A stretch of 64,000 bases of DNA from an uncultured Eubacteriales bacterium. GTDB lineage: Bacteria > Bacillota > Clostridia > Oscillospirales > QAMX01. The notes under the pieces were generated by a model. That model saw only the letters and a program-made list of their open reading frames with translations, made no database searches and was not told the DNA's origin. The stretch lies in NCBI GenBank assembly GCA_934546935.1, contig CAKTEH010000007.1, forward strand, positions 62,001 to 126,000, written 5' to 3'. The stretch's first letter is position 1, and each line of letters opens with the position of its first letter. Position numbers and translations under genes: made by a program. Positions 49,159 to 58,674 of this stretch are shown piece by piece.

Positions 49159-51429
49159 ATGCAGGAAAATAAAAATAATATGCCAAAATCTGATGATCTC
49201 GACGAAATCCGGATGCTTTTAGGTGAAGATCCGGAGGAACTTTCCGCAGACCGCTTATCTTTGGATGATATACTGGCGGAATTCAGTGCGGAGGACATAT
49301 CTACGCCGGCGGATACGGATGCCGTCCTGGAGAAGCAGGAGGATGCCTTGCCGGAGCTGCCTGAGGGAGAGGAACCGGCCCGTGAAATTTATGATGCGCA
49401 TACCGGGGAACCAATCGGCGTGGCTGCGGAGGGAATGGATGCGGCCGAGCTCGCCCGCGTGCAGAAGGAAGCGGAGCTTGCCCGCCGCCGGGAAGAACTG
49501 AAGCGTGCATATGAGAAAAGCAATGCGCTCCAGGATGAAATCGCCTCTTCCGTAGATGCGGCTATGGATGAAAAAAAAGGCGGCATTGGCGAAAAAACGA
49601 CCAGGCTCCCACACCCGTCTCGAACTATCCCGACAATCCCGGGGCAGGACGAAAGCATACAGAAGCCCCAGAACGGAGAGGAAAGGCCTGCGCAGGCGGC
49701 GCAGGAAACGGAACTTTCCCGTGTCAGTTCCCGCAACAACCGCATCAGTCCGGACCTGCGCGCCTTCCGGAACCTGCGTCCGGATGAAGCCGCGGTTAAG
49801 GCAAAGCGTGCAGTCGGCTATTATTCCTGGTGCGGCGCCGCGGTGCTGGTTCTGACGGTTCTGTCCTGGTATCTGACGACAGCGCCGACCTATAAGCTCT
49901 GGCTTCCGGGCTTTTTGACTTATTCCCAACGGCCGTATATTACGCTGCTTGTACTTGTACTTTTCCAATGCGCCGCCATGTTTGTTGCACGCAGTTTTGT
50001 TGCCGATGGCCTCCGTTCGCTGTTTAAGTTTGATTTTAAGGCGGAAACGCTTTTGTCGCTTTCTTCCATCCTGACGCTCTTTTATACGATAAGCATCATC
50101 CTTTTCCCGAAATGGGGCGGCTACCTTCCCTGTGTGCCCTGCGCGATGTTTGGGTTGTTTGTAGGGCTGTTTGCCCGCAGGCAGCGTTATAAATCCATAC
50201 GCGGCTGCTGCCGTGCCGCATCCCGTGCAGAGGGAAGCTACTGTGCCATAAAGGGTATGCGGGACAATACGGGAAGTGTAAAAACCGTTTATAAAACGGA
50301 GCCTGCGCGTTTGAAGCCGGAGTTTATGGAATCAATCCTGGAGGAGGACCCGGGCGAAGGGCTGATGCGCTATTTTGCGCCAATTGCCCTGATCGTTACG
50401 CTTCTGTTTGCGCTGATCTCTTCGGTGGGGACCGGACATGCCGCTTATTTCCTCTGGCATTGGAGTACATTGCTTTGTATTGCGGCGCCGGCTGGGATCA
50501 TCCTGTCCCAGGTAGTTCCGTTCGCCGCGGTCAGCAATAAGCTTTCCCATATTGGCGTCGCGCTGATGGGCGCAAAGGGGATAGACGATATTGCAGATAC
50601 GGAATCTGCGATCCTGGGAGAAACGGATATTTTCCCGACTAAGATGATTACGGTCAACGGCGTCAAGGTTTTTTCCGGGTTTACCAAGGAAAAAGTAAAC
50701 CTGTGTACCCTTAGTGTCCTGAAGGCTTCCGGCAGCCGCTTGTATAATTCCTTTGCTGCAAGCCTTCCCGGCCAGCCAATGAACCTTCCAGCAGTTGAGG
50801 GGTTTGAGTTTTATGAAACCGGAGGAATGGGCGCCTATGTCAACGGGGAAAAGGTGCTTGTCGGCACAGCGAATTTTATCCTCCGCATGGCGGTTAAGGT
50901 GCCGGAGGGGATTAACTTGAAAAATGGCGTGTTAGTTGCGATTAACATGCAGTTCGCCGGGATTTTTTCAATTAAGTATGATATTCAGCCGTCCGTCCGC
51001 CGTTCCCTGAATTTCATGATTAGGCATAAAATCACACCTGTTATGGCAGTGCGGGATTTCAATATGACCCCGCAGCTGATCGAAAGCCGCTTTAAAGTGA
51101 ATCCGGATCATTTTGACTATCCGGATCTCGAGCAGCGGATTGCATATTCTGCAATTCGCGATAGTGAAATGGATGACGATTGCGCGGTTGCGGCTGTAAA
51201 CAACCTTCACAGCTATGGCGAGGCGGTATCCTGCGGCAAACGTGTAAAAAGCGCGATCAAGCTCAATACGGTATTCGGCTATCTGTCGGTCTGCCTGGGC
51301 GTGCCGCTGATTTTCTATCTGTTATTTATGCAGTCCTATACAGTTGTCACACCGGCAAATATCTTTTATTATCTGCTGCTGTTCTTTGTGCCGACGTTGC
51401 TTTCCGCTTTTGGCGCCAACAGGAGATAG
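49159..51429 (+). CDS. P-type-ATPase-like membrane protein lacking the phosphorylation motif
   Basis: A 756-residue protein. Residues 1-210 are acidic, low-complexity and partly coiled-coil. Paired membrane segments follow (about 225-245, 250-275, 295-315, 320-345, 415-435, 440-465), and a last pair near 705-750. Between them is a cytoplasmic part with P-type-ATPase-like elements: GMGAYVNGEKVLVGTANFI (near 555) resembles the nucleotide-domain VNGKKVLVGN pattern of copper ATPases. Where DKTGT is expected the sequence is LGETDIFPTK (486-495), with Gly487 in place of the Asp. No TGE or GDGxND is seen. It is probably a non-pumping relative. It starts 17 bases after rlmB. Confidence 0.7.
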   Translation: MQENKNNMPKSDDLDEIRMLLGEDPEELSADRLSLDDILAEFSAEDISTPADTDAVLEKQEDALPELPEGEEPAREIYDAHTGEPIGVAAEGMDAAELARVQKEAELARRREELKRAYEKSNALQDEIASSVDAAMDEKKGGIGEKTTRLPHPSRTIPTIPGQDESIQKPQNGEERPAQAAQETELSRVSSRNNRISPDLRAFRNLRPDEAAVKAKRAVGYYSWCGAAVLVLTVLSWYLTTAPTYKLWLPGFLTYSQRPYITLLVLVLFQCAAMFVARSFVADGLRSLFKFDFKAETLLSLSSILTLFYTISIILFPKWGGYLPCVPCAMFGLFVGLFARRQRYKSIRGCCRAASRAEGSYCAIKGMRDNTGSVKTVYKTEPARLKPEFMESILEEDPGEGLMRYFAPIALIVTLLFALISSVGTGHAAYFLWHWSTLLCIAAPAGIILSQVVPFAAVSNKLSHIGVALMGAKGIDDIADTESAILGETDIFPTKMITVNGVKVFSGFTKEKVNLCTLSVLKASGSRLYNSFAASLPGQPMNLPAVEGFEFYETGGMGAYVNGEKVLVGTANFILRMAVKVPEGINLKNGVLVAINMQFAGIFSIKYDIQPSVRRSLNFMIRHKITPVMAVRDFNMTPQLIESRFKVNPDHFDYPDLEQRIAYSAIRDSEMDDDCAVAAVNNLHSYGEAVSCGKRVKSAIKLNTVFGYLSVCLGVPLIFYLLFMQSYTVVTPANIFYYLLLFFVPTLLSAFGANRR

Positions 51430-51433
51430 CGTA

Positions 51434-52183
51434 ATGAGACTGATATCCTGGAACGTAAACGGCCTGCGTGCCTGTGTAAAGAAGGGCTTTTTGGAATTTT
51501 TCCAAGCTCAGGATGCAGATATTTTCTGCATTCAGGAAACTAAGCTCCAGCCCGGGCAGATTGAATTGGAGATGCCCGGCTATCGCCAGTTTTTTTTCAG
51601 TGCAGAAAAAAAAGGCTATTCTGGGACTGCGGTTTTCACCAAAACCGAGCCGCTTTCCTGCCGTTATGGCATTGGCCTTTCCCCGCATGATTCAGAAGGA
51701 AGGACGATTACCCTTGAATATCCGGACTTTTATATGGTAGATGTTTATACCCCGAATGCCCAGCATGAGCTGACGAGACTTGATTACCGTATGGAGTGGG
51801 AAGATACGTTCCGCGAATACCTTCTTGGGCTTGATGCTTGCAAACCGGTTGTTGTCTGTGGGGATATGAATGTTGCCCACCGGGAAATCGACCTGAAAAA
51901 CCCGAAAACCAATATCGGGAACGCGGGTTTTACGTATGAGGAGCGGGAAAAAATCGGCGCGCTGCTGGATTCAGGGTTTGCCGATACCTTCCGGCGCCTA
52001 TATCCGGATAAAACGGATGCGTATACCTGGTGGTCCTATCGGGCCGCTGCACGGCAGAGGAATATCGGATGGAGGATCGATTATTTCCTCGTATCCGAAA
52101 GGCTGATGCCTAAGGTGCGTGACAGTGTAATCTTTCCGGAGGTAGAGGGCAGCGACCACTGCCCGATCGGGCTTATCCTTTAG
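51434..52183 (+). CDS. xth: Exodeoxyribonuclease III (AP endonuclease)
   Basis: A 249-residue EEP-fold nuclease for base-excision repair. All family motifs are present: MRLISWNVNGLRA at the start, DIFCIQETKLQPGQ (catalytic Glu) near residue 30, VDVYTPNA near 103, VVVCGDMNVAHREIDLKNP near 140, and SDHCPIGLIL at the C-terminus with the catalytic Asp-His. The start at ATG 51434 gives the canonical N-terminus and lies 4 bases after the preceding stop. A longer frame upstream overlaps the membrane-protein gene and is rejected. Confidence 0.96.
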   Translation: MRLISWNVNGLRACVKKGFLEFFQAQDADIFCIQETKLQPGQIELEMPGYRQFFFSAEKKGYSGTAVFTKTEPLSCRYGIGLSPHDSEGRTITLEYPDFYMVDVYTPNAQHELTRLDYRMEWEDTFREYLLGLDACKPVVVCGDMNVAHREIDLKNPKTNIGNAGFTYEEREKIGALLDSGFADTFRRLYPDKTDAYTWWSYRAAARQRNIGWRIDYFLVSERLMPKVRDSVIFPEVEGSDHCPIGLIL

Positions 52184-52275
52184 CCGACGCAGCAGCGGCG
52201 TTCCCGCAAAGGCGCTGGGCTATGAAAAATTTTTGATTTTTAAGGATGGTTGGGCAATTTCCTATAAAGTTTTGC

Positions 52276-52304
52276 TTGATTGGACGAAGAAAATCTGTTA
52301 TACT
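52276..52304 (+). promoter_or_regulatory. Promoter of the EF-G-like gene
   Basis: TTGATT (52276-52281), 17-base spacer, TATACT (52299-52304), about 58 bases before ATG 52362; AAAGGAGAG follows as ribosome-binding site. Confidence 0.6.
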
Positions 52305-52361
52305 GGACAAAGCGTGAATGATAAATCGTTTATCTTAGACAATATTAAAGGAGAGAAACAA

Positions 52362-54437
52362 ATGAGCTATACTGCAGACAAAATCAGAAATGTTTGCCTG
52401 CTTGGTCATGGCGGCGACGGCAAGACCTCTCTTGCTGAAAGCGCGCTCTATCTGACCAAGGGAACCGACCGTCTTGGTAAAGTGACGGATGGGAATACGG
52501 TTTGCGATTCTGATCCGGAAGAGATCAAACGCCAGTTTTCTATTTCCTCCGCTCTGGCTCCGGTCGAATACTCCGGCTATAAGATTAATGTAATTGATAC
52601 CCCCGGCTTTTTTGACTTCGTTGGCGAGGTGAAGCAGGCGCTTCGCGTTGCAGATACCGGCGTTATTTTCGCTACTGCCAAAAACGGCGTTGAAGTCGGC
52701 ACGGAAAAAGCCTGGAAATATGTCAATGAAACCAACCGTCCGCGTATGTTCTACATATCCAAGCTTGATGAGGAACATGCGGATTTTGCTAAGACGGCAG
52801 AAGCGCTGCGTGCCGCTTTCGGTACGTCTGTATGCCCGGTATATCTGCCGATCATGGATGGCACTACGCCGACCGGCTATGTCAATATTGCGCTGAACAA
52901 GGCGTATGCTTTTGACGGCAAGGCGTATAAGGAGATCGCTGTGCCGGCGGATCTTGCCGATGAGGTAGAAACCTTCCGCATGGAACTGACCGAGGCAATT
53001 GCGGAAACCGACGACGAATTGATGGAGAAATTCTTCGCGGAAGAGGAATTTACTGAGGAAGAGTATATCAGCGGCATCAAAAACGGCGTCGCATCCTGCG
53101 CCCTCGCCCCCATTGTTTGCGGCAGTTATATGACTGGATTTGGTACGCTTCCGCTCTTGGATGCGATTATCCATTATACGCCGTCCCCACTTGGCCGTGG
53201 CGCTGAGAAGGGCGTCAATGCTGCCGGCGATACAGTGGAAGTAGCTGCGGATCCTAATGGCCCGGCAACGGCTTTTGTATTCAAGACGGTTACAGACCAG
53301 TACGGCCGCTTCTCTTATTTTAAGGTTGTATCTGGCAAGGTGACTGCCGATATGACGCTGGTTAATGCCCGTACTGGTGAGAATGAAAAGATTGGGCATA
53401 TTTATGTTGTAAAGGGTAAGAAAAATACGGAAGTCGAAGAGATCGGCCTCGGCGATATTGGCGCAGTTTCAAAGCTTGCGGATACAAAAACAAACGATAC
53501 GCTGTGTGCAGCCGGAAAAGTTGTCGAGCTGGAAAAGATTGTGTTTGACGAACCCTGTTATTCCCGTGCGATAACGCCGATTTCTAAGGGCGGCGAAGAG
53601 AAAATCGCTACTGGCCTGACCCGCCTGAAGGACGAAGATCAAACCTTTACTGCAGGTATCGATCCTGAGACGCATGAATATATCATCTCCGGCGCAGGCG
53701 ATATGCATATCGATGTCCTGTGCTCGAAGCTGAAGAGCAAATTCGGCGTGGATGTTGTGCTTTCCGACCCGAAGGTGGCGTATCGGGAGAAGATCCGCAA
53801 AAAGGTCAGAGTCCAGGGTAAGCATAAGAAGCAGTCCGGCGGCCATGGCCAATACGGCGATGTCTGGATCGAATTTGAGCCGGATGAAAGCTATGAGATG
53901 GTCTTTGCTGAGAATGTCTTTGGCGGCTCTGTCCCGAAGAACTTTTTCCCGGCAGTTGAAAAAGGCCTGCGTGATTGCATGGATCATGGCGTTTTGGCAG
54001 GCTATCCGGTCGTGAATTTGAAAGCAACACTGGTTGACGGCTCTTATCATGACGTCGACTCCAACGAACTTTCCTTCAAGATGGCCGCCCGCCTTGCTTT
54101 TAAGGCCGGTATGCCGCAGGCAAACCCGGTTATCCTTGAGCCGATCGGTTCCCTGAAAGTCTATGTTCCGGACAGCAATATGGGTGATATCATTTCTGAC
54201 CTCAATAAGCGCCGCGGTCGTGTTATGGGTATGAACCCGGCAGGCAATGGTCAGACTACTGTTGAGGCGGAAGTCCCGATGGCGGAGATGAGTACCTACG
54301 CTATCGACCTGCGTTCGATCACGCAGGGACGCGGGAGCTTCGAACTCAAGTTTGAGCGTTATGAAGAGACGCCGCCGATGGTACAGGCCAAGGTAATCGA
54401 AGAAGCCAAGGCCAATATGGTTGACGACGACGACTAA
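52362..54437 (+). CDS. fusA: Elongation factor G-like GTPase
   Basis: A 691-residue translational GTPase with all five EF-G domains. G1 is LGHGGDGKTSLAE (residues 13-25) and G3 is DTPGFFDF near 80. G4, usually NKxD, is SKLD near 135. Domain IV carries KHKKQSGGHGQYGDVWIEFE near 485, and the C-terminus GRGSFELKFERYEE is standard. The GHGGDGKTS form of the P-loop, and the changed G4, mark the secondary EF-G subgroup rather than the str-operon enzyme. It stands alone with its own promoter and terminator, which also argues for an accessory EF-G; translocation, ribosome recycling and a regulatory role are all possible. Confidence 0.9.
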   Translation: MSYTADKIRNVCLLGHGGDGKTSLAESALYLTKGTDRLGKVTDGNTVCDSDPEEIKRQFSISSALAPVEYSGYKINVIDTPGFFDFVGEVKQALRVADTGVIFATAKNGVEVGTEKAWKYVNETNRPRMFYISKLDEEHADFAKTAEALRAAFGTSVCPVYLPIMDGTTPTGYVNIALNKAYAFDGKAYKEIAVPADLADEVETFRMELTEAIAETDDELMEKFFAEEEFTEEEYISGIKNGVASCALAPIVCGSYMTGFGTLPLLDAIIHYTPSPLGRGAEKGVNAAGDTVEVAADPNGPATAFVFKTVTDQYGRFSYFKVVSGKVTADMTLVNARTGENEKIGHIYVVKGKKNTEVEEIGLGDIGAVSKLADTKTNDTLCAAGKVVELEKIVFDEPCYSRAITPISKGGEEKIATGLTRLKDEDQTFTAGIDPETHEYIISGAGDMHIDVLCSKLKSKFGVDVVLSDPKVAYREKIRKKVRVQGKHKKQSGGHGQYGDVWIEFEPDESYEMVFAENVFGGSVPKNFFPAVEKGLRDCMDHGVLAGYPVVNLKATLVDGSYHDVDSNELSFKMAARLAFKAGMPQANPVILEPIGSLKVYVPDSNMGDIISDLNKRRGRVMGMNPAGNGQTTVEAEVPMAEMSTYAIDLRSITQGRGSFELKFERYEETPPMVQAKVIEEAKANMVDDDD

Positions 54438-54457
54438 GCTCTCCTGTATATAAGGAT

Positions 54458-54498
54458 AAAGGCGCAGACTTCTTAAAAAGTCTGCGCCTTTTTAATTT
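54458..54498 (+). terminator. Intrinsic terminator after the EF-G-like gene
   Basis: A 14-bp stem (54458-54471 with 54478-54491) runs into a T-rich tract. Confidence 0.92.
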
Positions 54499-54638
54499 TA
54501 TTTTTCCAAATCGCCGGTTTAAGGGCGTTGGAACCGTTTGCGTTTTCTTTTGTTATGTATATGTGGTTCTAAGGTAGGCGAGGGTAACATACACTACTTG
54601 TGTATTAATCGCCGCAGTTGGCGGGACGGAGGTAGTAT

Positions 54639-55127
54639 ATGTTTATTGTAACGGCAAAGTTGACAAAAGCAAAAGCCGCGGCGGTGCTGATCGGGTTTTT
54701 TGTCCTCATCGCGGCCATCATCCTCATTGTATCATTCTGCAGGGCGGGTGGTACGGATACGGTCACAACAGCGGCCGAAGTTGACGTGTCTTTTAAAAAC
54801 ATTAAGGATAACGCCGCGCGTATCACCTTTTTGAATGCCTTTGGCTGGGAAATCTCCGAACAGCCGGTCAGCATTGAAGAGGTGGTAATTCCGGAGGAAT
54901 TCGGGGAAATTTATGAGGAGTATAATGTGCTGCAGCAGTCCCAGGGTCTGAATCTGAAAAAGTACAAAGGGAAAACCGTACGGCGTTATACATATGAAGT
55001 GCTTAATTACCAGGGGCAGGAGGATAAGGTTTACGCAAACCTGCTCATTTACAAAAACCGTGTCATCGGCGCGGATGTCTGCTCATCAAAGCTTGAAGGT
55101 TTTATGCATGGCCTTATGGCCCCATAA
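54639..55127 (+). CDS. DUF4830-type membrane-anchored protein
   Basis: A 162-residue protein with one N-terminal membrane span (residues about 12-35) and an extracytoplasmic domain. The segment NAARITFLNAFGWEISEQPV (about 58-77), then VVIPEEFGEIYEEYNVLQQS, matches the DUF4830 pattern as I remember it. The family has no known function and is found in Clostridia. It starts at ATG 54639 after GGACGGAGG. A hairpin follows at 55179. Confidence 0.75.
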   Translation: MFIVTAKLTKAKAAAVLIGFFVLIAAIILIVSFCRAGGTDTVTTAAEVDVSFKNIKDNAARITFLNAFGWEISEQPVSIEEVVIPEEFGEIYEEYNVLQQSQGLNLKKYKGKTVRRYTYEVLNYQGQEDKVYANLLIYKNRVIGADVCSSKLEGFMHGLMAP

Positions 55128-55178
55128 GGATGCTTGCACTGCACGCTTGGATTTGATAAAATAAAGATAAAAAACATG

Positions 55179-55214
55179 AGGGCGCGGCGTATGGAAACGG
55201 CGCGCCCTTGTTTA
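55179..55214 (+). terminator. Probable terminator
   Basis: An 8-bp GC stem (55179-55186 with 55201-55208) and 14-base loop are followed by TGTTTA; weaker than the others. Confidence 0.5.
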
Positions 55215-55227
55215 GGCGGGTGGGGAA

Positions 55228-55938
55228 ATGGAAAGGCTGGATAAATTGATTTCTGCTATGGGACTTGCTTCCCGCAGAGAAGTTAAGGAACTTGTGCGCC
55301 GCGGCGAGATCTGGGTGGATGGTATGCTTTGCCGCGACCCCGGTGAAAAATATGAGGAGGGAACCCCGGCAGCCTTCTGCGGGCGTCCGGTTATCCTGAA
55401 GAGCCGCTTTTACTATATGATGAATAAGCCTGCCGGTTATCTCAGCGCTACGGAGGACCGGGAGAAAAAAACAGTAATGGATTTGCTTGCGCCACAGCAG
55501 AAGGCACAGGGGCTGTTTCCGGCTGGCCGGCTCGACCGTGACAGCTACGGCCTGCTGCTTTTAACCAACGACGGGGATTTCGCGCACCGGATTATGTCGC
55601 CGCGCCATCACATAAATAAGCTCTACTACGTCCGCTACGAAGGCACGCTGAATAAAAATGCGCAGGAAATGTTTGCGTGCGGCATGCTGATCGACGGCGG
55701 GGAACATTGCCGTCCGGCAAAGCTGGAATTATGTGCAGAGGGTGAAGCCTATGTCACGGTACAGGAGGGAAAATATCATCAGGTTAAGCGCATGCTTTGG
55801 GCTGTAGGCGGAAAAGTATATTATTTAAAACGTTTGGCGATCGGCCCCCTGTCGCTCGACCCCGGTCTTGAAGAGGGCGCTGTGCGGGAACTCAGGGCGG
55901 ACGAGCTGTCTGCCCTGAGCTGTGCGGCAAATGGATAA
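55228..55938 (+). CDS. Pseudouridine synthase, RsuA/RluB family
   Basis: A 236-residue enzyme. The N-terminal S4 RNA-binding domain is ERLDKLISAMGLASRREVKE (residues 2-21). The catalytic domain has MNKPAGYLSATED near residue 69 and AGRLDRDSYGLLLLTNDGDF near 98, where the Asp of RLDRDS is the catalytic aspartate. The size and RDSYG variant fit the RsuA type, which modifies U516 of 16S rRNA. It starts at ATG 55228 behind a G-rich site. The tail EGAVRELRADELSAL is typical. Confidence 0.92.
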   Translation: MERLDKLISAMGLASRREVKELVRRGEIWVDGMLCRDPGEKYEEGTPAAFCGRPVILKSRFYYMMNKPAGYLSATEDREKKTVMDLLAPQQKAQGLFPAGRLDRDSYGLLLLTNDGDFAHRIMSPRHHINKLYYVRYEGTLNKNAQEMFACGMLIDGGEHCRPAKLELCAEGEAYVTVQEGKYHQVKRMLWAVGGKVYYLKRLAIGPLSLDPGLEEGAVRELRADELSALSCAANG

Positions 55939-56114
55939 TACCGGCGTCCGGCGAAGGAAATATAAATTTTTTAAATATTTATTCCAGGCCTTGACAAACC
56001 GGGATTTATGGACAGTTTGTACAAATCGGCGAAAAAAGTTTGTTATATTAATCAGTATACTCCGCTTTTTTTTTCTGTTATAATATTCCCATAATTAATT
56101 AACGGAGGTACAAC

Positions 56115-57227
56115 ATGTCTAGTGTAACCCTGAAAGGTATATTTAAAAGATATGCCGGCGGCGTAACGGCGGTTTCTGATTTTACTCTTGATATTGAAGA
56201 TAAGGAATTTATTATCCTCGTCGGCCCTTCCGGTTGTGGTAAGTCCACGACGCTGCGTATGATCGCAGGCCTTGAGGAAATTACCGAAGGCGAACTTTAC
56301 ATAGATAATAAGCTCGTCAATGACCTCGCCCCGAAGGACAGAGATATCGCGATGGTGTTCCAGAACTATGCACTGTATCCGCATATGACTGTGTTTAATA
56401 ACATGGCGTTCGGCCTGAAGCTTCGTAAGCTTCCGAAGCCGGAGATCAAACAGCGCGTAGAAGAAGCTGCCCGTATCCTGGACATTACGCACCTGCTCGA
56501 CCGTAAGCCGGCCGCTCTGTCCGGCGGTCAGCGTCAGCGCGTCGCCCTCGGCCGTGCAATCGTCCGTAACCCAAAGGTATTCCTTCTCGACGAACCGCTT
56601 TCCAACCTGGATGCGAAGCTCCGTGCCCAGATGCGTACCGAACTGACCAAGCTTCATCAGCGTTTGGCTACGACATTCATCTATGTTACCCATGACCAGA
56701 TTGAAGCTATGACGATGGGTACCCGCATTGTTGTTATGCGTGACGGCTTTGTCCAGCAGGTTGCTGCACCGCAGGAACTGTATGAGCATCCGAACAATCT
56801 CTTTGTTGCTACTTTCATCGGCTCCCCGCAGATGAATATTATTCCGGCTACTGTCGTAGAAGTCGGTGGGCATACCGGATTAAAGTTTGGCGAAACCACC
56901 GTAATGATGGAGGATGCTAAGGGCCGCCGTCCTGAACTGATGGAGTACATGGGCAAGGAAGTCCTGATGGGTATCCGTCCGGAATCCCTGTTTGATGATG
57001 ATATTAATCTGGGCAAGTTTAAGAACACGACGATGGACGCACACGTTGAAGTTATTGAAATGATGGGTAATGAAACTTATCTCTACCTCTTGGTTGAAGG
57101 CAAGAACTTCATTGCGCGTGTTTCTGCGGATTCTACTGCCCGTAACGGAGACGATATCAAGATCTGCCTCGATCCGAATAAGATCCATATCTTTGACCCG
57201 GCAACGGAACGTACGATTTTGAACTGA
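56115..57227 (+). CDS. msmX: Sugar ABC transporter ATPase (MsmX/UgpC type)
   Basis: A 370-residue ATPase of the CUT1 carbohydrate-importer class. Walker A GPSGCGKSTTLRMIAG (residues 37-52), signature LSGGQRQRVALGRAIVRNPK near 135, Walker B VFLLDEPLSNLDAKLRAQM near 155, switch VTHDQIEAMTMGTRI near 190. The C-terminal regulatory OB-fold (about 240-370) is complete. No permease or binding protein is adjacent, as for Bacillus MsmX, a shared ATPase serving several sugar importers. GGAGG lies upstream. A TATAAT (56079-56084) with no clear -35 precedes it. Confidence 0.93.
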   Translation: MSSVTLKGIFKRYAGGVTAVSDFTLDIEDKEFIILVGPSGCGKSTTLRMIAGLEEITEGELYIDNKLVNDLAPKDRDIAMVFQNYALYPHMTVFNNMAFGLKLRKLPKPEIKQRVEEAARILDITHLLDRKPAALSGGQRQRVALGRAIVRNPKVFLLDEPLSNLDAKLRAQMRTELTKLHQRLATTFIYVTHDQIEAMTMGTRIVVMRDGFVQQVAAPQELYEHPNNLFVATFIGSPQMNIIPATVVEVGGHTGLKFGETTVMMEDAKGRRPELMEYMGKEVLMGIRPESLFDDDINLGKFKNTTMDAHVEVIEMMGNETYLYLLVEGKNFIARVSADSTARNGDDIKICLDPNKIHIFDPATERTILN

Positions 57228-57252
57228 GTTTAAGAGCCTAAAAATTTAATGA

Positions 57253-57293
57253 AAAAAACCAGCATGACAATTCCTGCCATGCTGGTTTTTTTT
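57253..57293 (+). terminator. Intrinsic terminator after msmX
   Basis: A stem with arms ending CCAGCATG/CATGCTGG (about 57252-57266 with 57278-57292) is flanked by an A run and an eight-T run; bidirectional in form. Confidence 0.9.
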
Positions 57294-57495
57294 CATACAC
57301 TGTGTTACAATATCTCTATGGTTTTGTATTTTCCTGCTCTGTTCAGGTCTTTTGAAAATAAAGGTATCCGGTATTTTTTGAAAAACGACAGTTGGGATCA
57401 TTCCCTCTGTCAGGAAAAAATATGGGTTACAGATGCTTCTGTTTTTCCTTACAGGGGATGTCAAATACAAAATTATGAAAATGAGTAAAAAACTA
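57294..57495. other. AT-rich gap before the CdaR-type gene
   Basis: Nothing recognisable between the msmX terminator and the promoter at 57496. Confidence 0.5.
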
Positions 57496-57524
57496 TTGAA
57501 AAATAATGACAAATCAGTTACAAT
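57496..57524 (+). promoter_or_regulatory. Promoter of the CdaR-type regulator
   Basis: TTGAAA (57496-57501), 17-base spacer, TACAAT (57519-57524), about 34 bases before ATG 57558. Confidence 0.7.
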
Positions 57525-57557
57525 ATATATATCTATGAGAAGATGAGGGGTTGTATT

Positions 57558-58646
57558 ATGACCGGACGTTTATTTCAGGGCATCATTCTGCAGATGAAGG
57601 ACATCACCGACCGCATCATCGGGATTATGGACTCCGCTGGCGTTGTTGTAGCCTGTACGGAGTTGAGCATGATCGGTTCGGAACGTGAAGACGAGACCTT
57701 GGATCTGAATTCCGGATCCGGTGTGACGATCCATAGCGGTTATGTTTATCAGGCCTTACCGGCATCCGGCGCGCATTATGAGTTTGCAGTATTTGTTGAA
57801 GGTGAAGACAAGACTGCAGAAATGCTGTGTGCAATGGCGGCCATTGCACTTGGCAGTGTACGCACCATGTACAATGAAAAACATGATAAGGCCACGTTTA
57901 TCAAAAATATCATCCTGGATAATATCCTCCCGGGCGATATTTATATCAAATCCACTGAACTGCATTTCGGGAGCGATGTGCCGCGTGTGGTTTTCCTCAT
58001 CAGCTTTGCGGATGCGACCGATACCTCTGCGATCGATGTTGTTTCCAGCCTGTTCCCTGATAAGCAGCGCGATTTTGTTATTGGCATTAACGAAAAGGAT
58101 TTGGTGCTGGTTAAAGAGGTCAAGCCGAATGTTGAGCTTAAAGATCTTATGAAGATCGCGCACAGCATCGAGGATACCATCAATACAGAACTGATGATGA
58201 AGTCTACCATCGGTATCGGCACGGTTGCCATGCAGCTGAAGGATATTGTTTCTTCGTTTAAGGAAGCACAGCTGGCAATTGAGGTCGGCCAGGTATTTGA
58301 TACGGAAAAGAGTATTTTAAGTTTCGAAAACCTTGGGATCGGCCGTTTGATCTATCAGCTTCCATCTACGCTTTGCGAGCAGTTCCTTGCAGAGGTATTT
58401 CGGAAGGGTTCGATCAGTGCGCTCGACCATGAAACGCTCTTTACGATCCAGAAATTCTTTGAAAACAGCCTCAATGTCTCTGAAACTTCACGTAAGCTTT
58501 TTGTTCACCGCAATACGCTGGTGTACCGACTGGAGAAGATTAAGAAAATCACCGGCCTGGATTTGCGGGAATTCGATCATGCGATTATCTTTAAGGTCGC
58601 GCTTATGGTGCGCAAATACCTTGATTCCCGTGAGGTAAAGGACTAA
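57558..58646 (+). CDS. CdaR/PucR-type transcriptional regulator
   Basis: A 362-residue protein. An N-terminal sugar-diacid-recognition-like region opens with LFQGIILQMKDITDRIIGIM, followed by SAGVVVACTE. A GGDEF-like middle domain follows (about 130-250), and a C-terminal PucR helix-turn-helix lies at about 300-358 (FFENSLNVSETSRKLFVHRN, TLVYRLEKIKKITGLDLREF). I chose the second ATG (57558), behind GAGGGG, over the one five codons upstream. CdaR proteins sense sugar acids such as glycerate or glucarate; the msmX gene before it supports a carbohydrate link. The ftsE gene follows at 28 bases and may be partly co-transcribed. Confidence 0.88.
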   Translation: MTGRLFQGIILQMKDITDRIIGIMDSAGVVVACTELSMIGSEREDETLDLNSGSGVTIHSGYVYQALPASGAHYEFAVFVEGEDKTAEMLCAMAAIALGSVRTMYNEKHDKATFIKNIILDNILPGDIYIKSTELHFGSDVPRVVFLISFADATDTSAIDVVSSLFPDKQRDFVIGINEKDLVLVKEVKPNVELKDLMKIAHSIEDTINTELMMKSTIGIGTVAMQLKDIVSSFKEAQLAIEVGQVFDTEKSILSFENLGIGRLIYQLPSTLCEQFLAEVFRKGSISALDHETLFTIQKFFENSLNVSETSRKLFVHRNTLVYRLEKIKKITGLDLREFDHAIIFKVALMVRKYLDSREVKD

Positions 58647-58674
58647 TTCCCCAAGGAGGATTCCCAGAACCCAT

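Noticed and set aside
52335..53399. 354-codon minus-strand frame inside the EF-G-like gene
   Set aside because: Antisense shadow of a conserved GTPase; no family features.
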